Assembly (NCBI GenBank): GCA_030272585.1
Contig: BSYQ01000005.1
Location: forward strand, 5,301,501 to 5,365,500
Origin: Bryopsis sp. KO-2023
Taxonomy: Eukaryota > Chlorophyta > Ulvophyceae > Bryopsidales > Bryopsidaceae
DNA length: 64,000 nt
Reading direction: 5' to 3'
Made by a program: the position numbers and the translations under genes. Every line of letters starts with the position of its first letter. Positions within the stretch are counted from its first letter, which is position 1. The notes beneath the pieces are model-generated. The model was not told where the DNA came from. It ran no database searches and saw only the letters and a list, made by a program, of their open reading frames with translations. Of this stretch, positions 9,934-20,389 are shown in pieces.

Positions 9934-11955
9934 AAAAAGTCTTACAACAAAAAGACAACCCCGAACTCCCGTTCACAGACTTTCCTTCCCGACTCACTCA
10001 ACTCTCACACTTCCTCCACTGACTCATACCTCGTACTTCTAACGTGAAACCCCTACTGCCATGGGGCCTCTCACCCGCACTGACCAGTCGATTCAACACA
10101 TTTGACATCGCTCTCAGAGTCAAATCGTGTGGTAGTACTTTCATTAGAAATGAGTGTCCGTTGTGTGGATTTGTTGATGTGACGCTCTTATGTCTGTCTT
10201 TCAGTACTTGTGTTCTACCCGGTCCAACACTACTCAATATCTGTACTCAGATTATCTTATGTCTTTAGCTTTGCAAGCCAACCAGAAAATGCACCCTGGA
10301 TGAATGGAAACTTTCCGTTCATTGTTTTAGGCAAGGTGATTTTCACCAATGACAGCAGGACATCTCGAACAGACATCTCGAACAAACAAAGCAGTGAAGA
10401 GAATATTAAGAACCGGGGATTGATTGGTCGGACGGGGAAGGTAGAACAGATGACAGTGGTGCTTGTTAATGTAATGTAATTTGATGTTTGTTTGTTTGCT
10501 GCTTGTTAACGAAGATTGCCTCCCAATCAAATTTGAAAAATTTTCTGTAAGAACATATTTTGGCCTCTGGAGCTCAATAATCGTTTTCACCACCTGTCAA
10601 AAAGCTAAATTAGTTTTGGTGAACTTTGGTTTGGCTGAATGACTAAAAATAGTGTCATGAAAAAATGAGGTCTTGTAGAGAGAGAGTATATAGCATCTGC
10701 CATACCCAGTTCGGAATCCTTTTGAAAATTGGACAGATGTACCTCAGTCAGGAAAAAAAAACACTGACAATTCAAGATAATGAGAAGAAACTGGCAACAG
10801 GAATTGGAACAAGAACAAGATGAACAGGTGCCAACTTTTACCGCCAGCGAGGGATTGGGCGGGAAAATAATTTTGAAGTTCATCAAAAACAGATGGTCTT
10901 TTTTTTAGGCTGCATATCGATGCGTTCAAAATCCAAAAATATGCAAGAATGCATGCACTTAATCTCATCCCTTCCGTGTTAGAGGCCTGCTGTAATAATA
11001 TAATTAAAGCCAAAAGCTCGACCTCTTTTCTGTAGAACCAAAACTCAATCAATAAGAGCGGTCCATAAAAATTGGCGGAAAAAAAAAAAAAAAAAAGACT
11101 TCCAAAAAAAAAAAAGAAAAAAGGACCAAGAAAAAACGACCTCACATGGGACATATCACCGCACGAACGAAATAAAAAATAAATGATACTCCGTCATAGG
11201 AGCGTCGAATTCTCACCAGGGTTCCTTTTTTTTTTCCTCTTTCTTTTTTTTCTTTTTTTTTCCTGGTATTGCTCGTGGAGCCCCCATCTCTCCTTGCCCT
11301 CCACAACGAAACACACAAATCCCAATTTGCTCTTGCACACCACCCCATCGGCCGGTAAAATCCCCCCCCCCCCAACCCACGCTCCACACAGGTATTTTGT
11401 ATTTTTTTAGGTTTCTGTTAAACACATGAATCGTAAATCTTCTCGGCCCCCGTTGCTGTTCCACCATGAAATCGTCTTTTCTTTCCCAAACCCCCTCTCT
11501 CGCCACTGACCACCAGTATTCCCCCCCCTCCCCTTTTTTTTCCCCGACTTCCTTCAAATCGACTCAATTTCTTTTCGTCCAATTTCCAGAGCCCCACAAA
11601 TCTCGCACCCAAAACCCTCCCCCACATTTGAACCCCTTTTTTGTTTTTTTCTTTTCAACTTTTTCGAAAATTGACTTTCCAAAACAAAAATATTCCAACA
11701 ATGCTCCATGACTTTTTTTTTTTTTTGCTTTTTTTGCTCTTTTTTTTTTTGCTTTTTCGTATAGATCTTCCGTTTCTTGGTTGCACACAAAATTGCGCAA
11801 AAGAATCCCCACTCCCCAAAACCACGCAAGTAGCCGACTGTTCTTATTCCACCATTCTATTTTCCTCCCTTTTTTTTTTTCCTTCCCCTTTTCCCTTTTT
11901 TTTTCGCCTTTCCATCGGTTATCACTATTTTTCTTTCTGTTTGATCCCCAAAAAG

Positions 11956-11986
<31 letters not shown>

Positions 11987-13004
11987 AAGTCTAGTGCGAT
12001 GCCCATCAAATAGTAGAAGGGGGGAAAAACTTGAAGCAGAAAAAAAAACCAATTAGGACCGCATAATAACATTCAAAAGCCGGCGTGCGCTTTCGTTGTT
12101 TTTGGGAGGGTTTCCTGATTTTTGTCAAAAGTTTTCATTCCTTCATCAAAGCCCAAGCTCTCCGAATAATATACCACAAAAAACACACCCCCATATGATA
12201 AAACCAGAACCATTTTAAAAAGTAAAAAGATAAAAGAAAGAAAGAAAGAAGAAAATTAAAAACAACTAATAACTGTGAAAGTATGCAATATAGTCTCTCG
12301 AACCAACCATCGAAGCGTTACTTCTATTTGACTTTTTTTTTCTTCTTTTCAGTTAAAAAAAACTCGTGTTTTTTTGTTTGTTTTTTTTTTCCGCACTTCA
12401 TTTTTTTTTTTGAAATGGAACCTTTTCCTTGGAAACTCACCATGTCTGTACAATTTCGACAATTTTTTTTCTTCCCTTTTTCCACACAAAAACACACACA
12501 CTCTCTCTCTCTCTCTTTCATGCATAACCCCCCATGTGTCGACCGACCTCTACAAGTCTTGGTTAGTTTCTTTTTTTTCTTTTTTCGATTGCCGTCTGCA
12601 TTTTACCTTTTACTAAAATGAAAACAAGCCACCTGCCCCGGTTGAGATTTTGTTTTTTCGACCTCTTCTTTTTCTTTTTTTTTTTTCCTTTTTCCACTTC
12701 TGCTTCATGAAATTACGAACGATTTCCGCTCGACAAAATACACCCAACAAAAAAAGAAGAAAAAAAGAAAGAAAAGAAAAAAAAAGGTAGCCCAAAAAAA
12801 CCAAGCACCCCAAAACCCAAAAACAATTGATGCGACAGGAGTATGGAGCTGACTATATAATCCCTTGAATTTTTTTGTTGTGTTGTGTTTTGTTTACTTT
12901 TCCCTCTCTTTGTTTTGGACGTTCCGGCTGTTAAAAATCCTGAATTAAAAAAGAAAAAACACCTATGTATATATATGTATATTTGAAAAGGCTAGAGCTT
13001 TTCG
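9934..13004. other. Non-coding, homopolymer-rich spacer
   Basis: No supportable gene. 9934-10600 is mixed sequence upstream of the retroelement ORF. 11060-12830 alternates poly-A, poly-T and poly-C/G runs (for example 11947-11986, nearly pure A) and a CT microsatellite at 12498-12517. Apparent ORFs here are Phe/Lys strings. The right end is downstream of the GATA gene and probably holds its 3' UTR. Confidence 0.7.
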
Positions 13005-13199
13005 TCAGCCTCGACCCTGGGACGCCATTAGAACTTTTCGCTGGGACCCGATTTGCCCAGCCTTTCGGCTGCGCCCACCTGGTCCAGTGCATGCTGAAAG
13101 CCTACCAGCCTTGTATCTGTAACACCAAACAAAAACAAAAACACTTCAACAACAAAACAACAACGAAGGCTGAATACATGAAAATACCATGCTGCAGTC

Positions 13200-13231
<32 letters not shown>

Positions 13232-16209
13232 CGAAAAAAAAAGAAAAAATCCATCGACAAATCGTGTGTTTTTTCCTGTTTATTCTTAAACAAATATGAA
13301 GCTCGCCAGACTAAGAATATAGGTCCAAGACGCTTCCGGAATTCCCTAACCATATAATTAATCAGATTCTCCTCCCCCCCCCCATCTCCCCCCATCGACA
13401 CTCCCAAGTGGTTTCCACAATACAAAACATCCGCAAAACACTTGGTACTCACTTTACTCCACATGCATTGCACAGCGTTTTTTGTCCAAAGGGCCCCGCT
13501 CGCCACTGTGGAGTCTTTGAAGCCCCGCAGTGCGTGCACCGCCGTTGAGGCAAGCCGGAAGAGCCCGACAGCCCGCTCCCTACGCGGTCGTCCCGAACCT
13601 CATCATCATCTTCATCATCGAATTCGTCGTCTGGGCTTTCATCCAGCGCGGCCATGCTATGAGCATCATCCATTGATGTACACCGCCTACGTCTCTTGGA
13701 GCGCTTGAGTTTGGTTGCCGGCGGTTGTTTGGCAACGCGTTGAGCCTGCTGTTGGTGTCGCTTCGTGAATGCAGGGGGGATGGTCACAGGGACCATTCCG
13801 TAAGGAACCTGTGCATGATTCGAAAAAAAACAAACCGATGTTGAATTTGTGGTGGAAATAAACAAAAAGATGGGGTTCAGGATGAGAACTGTTGCTGACC
13901 AAATGTTAAATGTCGGAACTCCCATTTAAAATTTCTGATTGTTTTGGTGTCGATGGTTTTTTGAACATATGCTTCCTGCAGCAGTGTGCAGCATAATCTC
14001 CTGATATCATAAAATCATGCCAAATTCGAACTCTTCTTGTTTCCTTGTTTTCTTCCAATAAATCGGACCCCACGCTGAGCAATTCTTCCGGATATCAAAA
14101 AAACCATTACCAAAACAAGGAACCAGCACTTCATTCACGATTGCAGGAATTCTCTCTATTTTTTCTATCCTTTTTTTCTTTTTCTTTTTTTTTTTTTTTG
14201 GGGGGGGGGGGCCGGGGCATCACTTGGTTATTCTCTCAATTTGCAGTCTTACCCCAGGAACGATAGTCTGAATACTCGATGGCAGACTCTGCGAACAGAG
14301 AGAAGTCACCAAAGGAGCTGGCGACGTCCCATCGACTCCAACCACGAAATGCTTCCTGCTTTGAATCGGCTGATGTCGAACCGCAGCAAAACCCATCACT
14401 GGGCGCTCAACCTCGCCAAACATATTGCTATGGCTGAGATTGGGCAGCGCATCTGTGTGCGGTTCCACACACCCTCTTAGTCATACTTTCAACAAAGAAT
14501 TTCCAACCCAGGAATCAAGCATCCCTGTTGGACTTGGGACGTCAATCGGAGGTTGATTTTCAAATTTTTAGACAAACTGGAACCCCCACCCCACCTGCTC
14601 GCTTTTGAAGCCCTTCTAATTCTTGATTAGTTTTCTCTTCTACGAGGTCATCCGTTCCTTTCGACTCAGAAACGTCACTGGTCGTTTTCAGAATTCCCCC
14701 CGTTCCTTCCGACCAATTCATAGAAAGGAATTCAGACTCTCCCGTCCAATTCGGAGCCAGACCTTGGGAAAACTCTATCAACAGAGAGTCATCCGAGTCT
14801 GACGGCCACCCAGCAAAGCCCTCCAACGTTCCGCTGGATTGCGAACCGGTCGTTGTCGAAGGCACCATGCTGGATGCTTTCGTCGATATCGAGTTGCCTA
14901 ACAAAAAGGGTTTTTGAAAAAAATGGAAAAAACGTCAATTTGGGTGTGCGAACCACCAGAAGGGAGATTTCTCCTATACAAATAGGGCGGCTGTTCAAAT
15001 GCACAGGCCACATCAACATATTCAACTTTGAAATTTTTTGAAGGATTTTGAAGTGTGGTGGAGGGAAGATCCGACAGAAACGAAATGAACTAATCGATGG
15101 TCGATATATTGACAGTTTCAGTTTCAGGAAATTTGGAATTTCAATCAACTCAAACCTCTTCACATAGATTTTCAAATTCTTAAGAAATGTAAGCGACAGA
15201 GAGAAACTCAGAGACTCTTTACCGAGGACGAGTGGTTCATCCTCTTATTTTTTTTTGCATTCCAAGTTTTTTTTACAGTAGCTAGGGAGATCATTGTGCA
15301 AATCAAGTAGCAGTTGACAAATGTTGCATTGTGTCAGACTGGAGAAAAACTCCAGAGGTTTCCTAAATAGTTAGCGCGAATCTCTTTTGGAGGCTTTTCG
15401 ATTTCACGCACCATGAACAAGATAGCGCGGTCCCACTCCAGAGCTCCTCTCTTCGCACCTCCAGCAAAACACCTGGGAGGAGTAGGCCACACTTTGGTTT
15501 CGTAAAGCAATTCTTTCCGTGTTGAAACGAGTATCGCTGCTTTTTTCGCAAGAGGAGGCCAAGAATGGCAGCTGTGCGTCACGCACGAGGCCGAAAGCCG
15601 AATTTGCATTAAGGCCCAAACTGGGTGCTGAGAAATGGAAGTCCAAACGGTGGAGTGCGCGTTGATTGCCGTGGGAATACTTCTGGAAACTGTTCACTTG
15701 ATATCCAAGCGCCGCGAAAGCACGCGCAGGGCGACTGAGAAAAAGCGTAAACCACAGCGGTGCGTGGGGTACTTTCTCGAACACGTGGGGACCAACCGTC
15801 ACTCGCGCTCGTCGTATTTTCGACGCACCTGAGTGTCCGAAGGAGAGAAAACTCGCGCGGGCGCGTCCTGCAACAACCAGAAACAACGACGACCTCAGAC
15901 ATGCCGTGAAACAAGAGTCCGCAGTTGGTCGACAACCAAAACGTGAGCAACGAAGTCAATTCTTCCGCAGCACAAATGACGAGTTTCGCTGGACGCGAGC
16001 ATTACCTTGCAGACGCCGCACAGCAACGGTGCTCCGTTGTCCGCGACGGGGTTGACCTGCGCGATTCGACGTATTCCCGGCGACGCGCCCTGCGCACCGT
16101 CCCGCGACTCGCGGTCCTCACACTGACGACACAAGCATACTTCCTGCGACCCAATTATACACACCCACGCCGCCTCCTGCCTACATTTTTCGCATAGAAA
16201 CCGGACCAT
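13005..16209 (-). CDS. B-box-like / class-A GATA zinc-finger transcription factor, 7 exons
   Basis: Predicted exons 16209-16006, 15867-15829, 15734-15698, 14897-14595, 14473-14253, 13808-13453 and 13116-13005 sum to 1272 nt (423 aa) with matching phases throughout. Near the start is a B-box-like Cys cluster ([12 protein letters not shown] then CLCRQC), followed by a second, weaker one (LLCGVCK/DAPARVF) like the tandem B-boxes of CONSTANS-like proteins, though the usual His ligands are missing. An acidic Ser/Asp-rich middle follows, then a basic stretch ([10 protein letters not shown]) and a plant-type GATA finger at ~359-392 (CTHC-x18-CNAC, then GVKYKAGRL split over the last intron), typical of land-plant class-A GATA factors. 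It should act as a nuclear DNA-binding regulator. The GATA part is secure; the two short exons (39 and 37 nt) joining it to the B-box part are inferred by eye. Two separate genes is the alternative. Confidence 0.7.
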
Positions 16210-16965
16210 TCCCTGAGCAAGTGATAGAGCGTGTGTTGAGCGTGGCTGGGTGTGAGCAAAGTTGAGACATACAATCGCTTCGGGGTAATGCAACAAAACA
16301 GGAGAGGGTGACGTGTCGATGAGAAGCTGTACGATTTCGGCAACCATCGTGGTGAGTTTCTGGAAAGGATCTTCGACCACGGACTCTCAGCCGCACACAC
16401 AACCTGCGAGCACACGTCCCCTCGCATTCACGCCCATCGTTCCCCTGTCAAAATTTCCCGTATCTGTCGCCATATCCGGCGGAAAATGGGTCGATGGGCT
16501 CCCCCGTTTGATGGCGGAGTTCTTTTTGTTTGCATGCGCGCACGTAACACTCTTACTACCTGGGGGAAAGGGGAATATTCAGAGGAAGTCAGTGTGATTC
16601 TCCTCCCAACAACGTCTGTTATGGAGTCTCAATAACCGGCGGCGCACAATGGACAGGTGCATAGCCGGGGGATCTGGTCTGAATTCCCACATCTTTCAGA
16701 AGAGACGAAGCGTGTGCTGATCCCAAAAACTTACAACAAAATAGTACAACTACGAAGGGTGCAATGCTCCCATTCCAATTCAATTTACGGAAGAGCTATC
16801 AACAGCCTGCTATTGATATTGATAACGAAACCTTTCCACCAACTCAAAACCCTTCAGGACCACGCAGACGACCAGTTTGGGTTGCTGCACGACTTTCACT
16901 TGGATCGCTGGTCCAGGTGTTGCAAGGTGGGTTCATGATGGCTCCTCCTCCCCTGTTCGACAGCC
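16210..16965. other. Spacer between kinase 3' end and B-box/GATA start
   Basis: Upstream of the B-box/GATA start a good acceptor (ends ~16213) suggests a 5' UTR intron. The rest is probably promoter and the 3' UTR of the kinase at 16966. No other gene seen. Confidence 0.5.
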
Positions 16966-19160
16966 TCAGAAATCCTGGAAAGCGTGGGTTGCCATTACGG
17001 GGTCGACTGGCTCACCATCAGGATCATCCAGAGACTCGTTGTAACATTCGAAGTTACTCGTATCTCCTTCCTCTTTGACTTTCGGACAGAAGGGCGGCTT
17101 CATCTTCCCTGAGGAAACAGTCAATTTATCAACTGCGCTCTGTGTCCACCTCTGGAGGATGACAAACACCCTTTGCTTCTGAACCCAGAAAGGGATGGAC
17201 GCTCACCCGATTTCAGATTCTTCCAGTTGAAACCTTTGAAGAAACGATGCTCCATAATGTCATTTGCCCCGTTGAACAAGTTGCCAATCCTCTTTGATTG
17301 ATCCGCAGCCAGGAGCTTTTTAATGAGGTCCTACACCCAACCACAATAAACCTCTTGTTGAAAAGCATTCTCCTCCACATTGTAATATCCTGTTTCCTTG
17401 AACCAATCAGCATGAATTTGAAAAGCAATGCCTTCTTTCTCAGGTTTTTTGTTGCCTGAAATGGCCCAGAAACCACACAGTCATCCGGTTTCCAGCCTGA
17501 GCGTTCATGTTACCTTTGCCCAAGGATCGAAGTGCTTGGGGTATTCGACGCGTCCTTCCAGGATCCGCTGGTATATAACGAATGGATTTTCGTGATGGAA
17601 AGGTGGATATCCAGACAACATTTCGAACATCATAATCCCCAGCCCCCACCAATCCACAGCTTTCCCATGCCCCCTGCTCTGAATAACTTCCGGCGCCAAA
17701 TACTCAGGTGTGCCGCAGAGAGTCCACGTCCTGCACAGCGCCACCGACTTTGTTTGGATTGATTAGATGGCCAAAGCAACACAGGCGTGGGTTCTTCTTT
17801 AGAAAAACTGATAGGAATACTCCATCTTTCAAACACACAAGCTAGCGTCCAAAATGAAATATAGGAAATAGGAAAACTTACCGATCTTGCACCTTTTTGG
17901 CGAAGCCGAAGTCAGTTAGTCGCAGGTACCCTCTTTGGTCGACGATTATGTTTTCTGGCTTCAAGTCTCTGTAAATGCAGTTGTGATTGTGCAAGTGCTC
18001 GAGAATGATGGTCATGCACGCGACATAGAATCTAACCGTGGCAACGCCAAAGCGGCCAGCCTTTTTCAAATGGAAGAAGAGTTCGCCACCAGGAATGTAC
18101 TCCAGCAACATGAACACTCGCTGGCTGTCTTGGTAAGTTCGCACCCTGTGCCAAAAAAAAAATATCAGCAAACACACAGGGGATAAATACCGCCGCAAAT
18201 ATTCCAGCAGTCCGACTTGGAAAGGGAGTTCTAATGGAACTCGAATTGGTGTGGCATGTCATGTAATATTTTTGGTTGGTCGGTTGGAACTCGAAGTTTG
18301 GACACTCACAGGTTGGCGATGAATGGATGTCTGATTTCCTCCAAGACTTTCTTTTCGTTGATAACATGTTCCACTTGTTTCAGCTTCAGGAGCTGAGCTT
18401 TCTTTAGAATCTTCAGTGCGAAAAACTTTCCATCCTTTTTGTTCCGCACCAACCGAACTCGGGAGAAACTTCCAGTTCCTTTATCAACAGATTGTCACCA
18501 TCTGTTGTTCAAAAAATCTTCCTCTAAAGATGCTTCTATAGTGAATTTCTATAGATTTGATATATTTCCTATGCTTTTATATCTTTTTGTATTTTTGTAG
18601 GAAATGGTTCTTTAAGATGTAGTAAGGTTGTTTTCAGAGGATGTGGATCGCTCTAGTCAGACAATTTATAATTCTGAACAAGCAAATCCGGAGGAGAACT
18701 TGAGATAATTCATATTGACATCCCCCATCATTCTCACACACGGAAAACATGCACAAACATTAATCTGGGGCTAGTTTTGTCGTTGACCAGTCAACTGAGG
18801 ATCGGTTCCTTCAGGTTTCACATTCGATCTGAAAACAGCTTTTTCATCCAGAAACACACATTGATTCATGAACCGGCGCAATATACATTCCCTTCTCCAT
18901 CATTCAGAAACGCTCTTGTCCTGAACAGTGTTCTGATCAGTGACAGACGCAGAGCTACACAGGATTCCTGTGCTGTGACTTTGTTTCGCATACGCACCTA
19001 TAGTCTGAAGCTGTTCGAACTCGTCGAGCAGAGGATAGTCGTTGTTGGTGGGTCTGGTCGATGTCGAGCGTTGAGATATCCTATCTAGGATGGCTTGTTC
19101 CAGCTCATCGTCGTCGAGGACTTCCAGGGAGCCGCCGATCACCCCCCCATCCGGCATCAT
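16966..19160 (-). CDS. PKA-type AGC protein kinase catalytic subunit, 6 exons
   Basis: Exons 19160-18998, 18478-18310, 18145-17882, 17730-17514, 17330-17207 and 17108-16966 give 1080 nt, 359 aa, close to the ~350 aa of animal PKA-C. Gly-rich loop GTGSFSRV (55-62), ATP lysine K77, catalytic loop YRDLKPEN (D171), DFG at 189-191, and a T-loop with P+1 motif ([14 protein letters not shown]) holding phosphorylatable T202. The C-tail has PPF and the closing FQDF, the FxxF hydrophobic motif ending at the last residue as in PKA. The 45-residue N-terminus is acidic without a myristoylation glycine. It should phosphorylate Ser/Thr proteins downstream of cyclic nucleotides; no regulatory subunit is in the window. 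A PKG-type kinase is less likely because no cyclic-nucleotide domains precede the kinase. Confidence 0.93.
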
Positions 19161-20389
19161 AAATCTCGAATCAACTGTGATTCTGGTGTTGTTGTGAGTT
19201 TCGCAGCCGCCACGCCGTTGCCCACCTTACGGCGTGCTACTACGAATAGCCCAACCGCGGAAATTTCCCGATGATGCAGAATCGATTTCCCTTACCAAGG
19301 CTAGCCGAACTTTGACACGAAAAGATAGTTTATCGCCGATAAGCCAAGGACACATTTAAGCTGCAGGCAGAGGGTGCGCTTGTTGCGCTGACACACTGGC
19401 AGCGACAATATTCTGCAGTGTTGAAAGCCGGTGCTTGAAATCGAGTTCATACCTTGTGCTTTGATCCATTGCCACGCAAGTGTGGGACTGACAGCTGAAG
19501 ACAGCGGTTGATTGTTGAGAATAGGATATCATTAAAGGTTGCTTCTTTTTCTTGAAAACTAGTTCTGTTTGGTGGTTTGGACATCTTTTTGGTTTTAAAG
19601 TTTTTCTATTTTTGACCACATGTCCACGTGCACAAGGGGTGCTCCCATGGATTTGCGGACCCATAATAATCGATCCCATATATTGTCAGATAAACCTTAA
19701 GCTTAAGGTTTGAGCAGAGCTAGCAAGGCTGCTGAGAAAGATAGGAAAGAGAACCGGGGCAAAACAGAAACAGAAACGTCTACACTGCACCACCTTGAAA
19801 CAATGTAGTCAGTTTTCTTTTTTTATTAACGGGTATTTTCAAACTTGAACGCAAACGAAGGAGTCACTTTGGGTGGGAAACCAATGTTTTATGTAAGGTG
19901 TCCCTGGAAAGCAATCTATCAAATTGCCACACCCAGACTCATTTACAAAAGCACCCCACGCCACAAGAAGAGTCTCTGTTCAAAGTAGGCATGATTTTCG
20001 GGCTGCGTATTTTCCGGTCTGAAACAGTCAATGGTTGAGACGGCTTCCTTTGAAGTCATGGATATTGACAACATTCGTTGTCGTCCCTATCGTAATCCCA
20101 AGGTGGTTGGTGGCGCACCACCGAACCGGTTGTATAACAGAGACGGGTGTGTGGATGTAATGTTCCTCCCGGCACGATTCATGTCTTAAAAGGCGCGACG
20201 CCACAGGTTTAGAAATTTCTACTAAACCGTATTGGGAGACAGACTATGATTTGTCTCGCGCAATTTCAAAGCGAATGTCACCGTGAACTGAGCCTCCCTC
20301 GCCGTAAATATGCCCCAAAAAATACAAATAGCCACTCCGAAACCATTCCTTCACGGGGTCTCGACGGAGACATCCACCCAACAATATCA
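19161..20389. other. Spacer between divergent kinase and Kazal genes
   Basis: No confident gene. It lies between a minus-strand and a plus-strand start, so it should contain both promoters. A minus-strand frame ending at 19356 would encode a 37-residue tail from MDQSTRYELDF, but nothing supports it. Confidence 0.5.

Noticed and set aside
13102-13340. Alternative last GATA exon at ~13340 ([10 protein letters not shown]...)
   Set aside because: The exon at 13116-13005 restores the conserved YKAGRL that follows the GATA cysteines; the alternative does not.
19356-19679. 107-codon minus-strand frame upstream of the PKA-type kinase
   Set aside because: No recognised domain or conserved start; likely chance in the promoter region.
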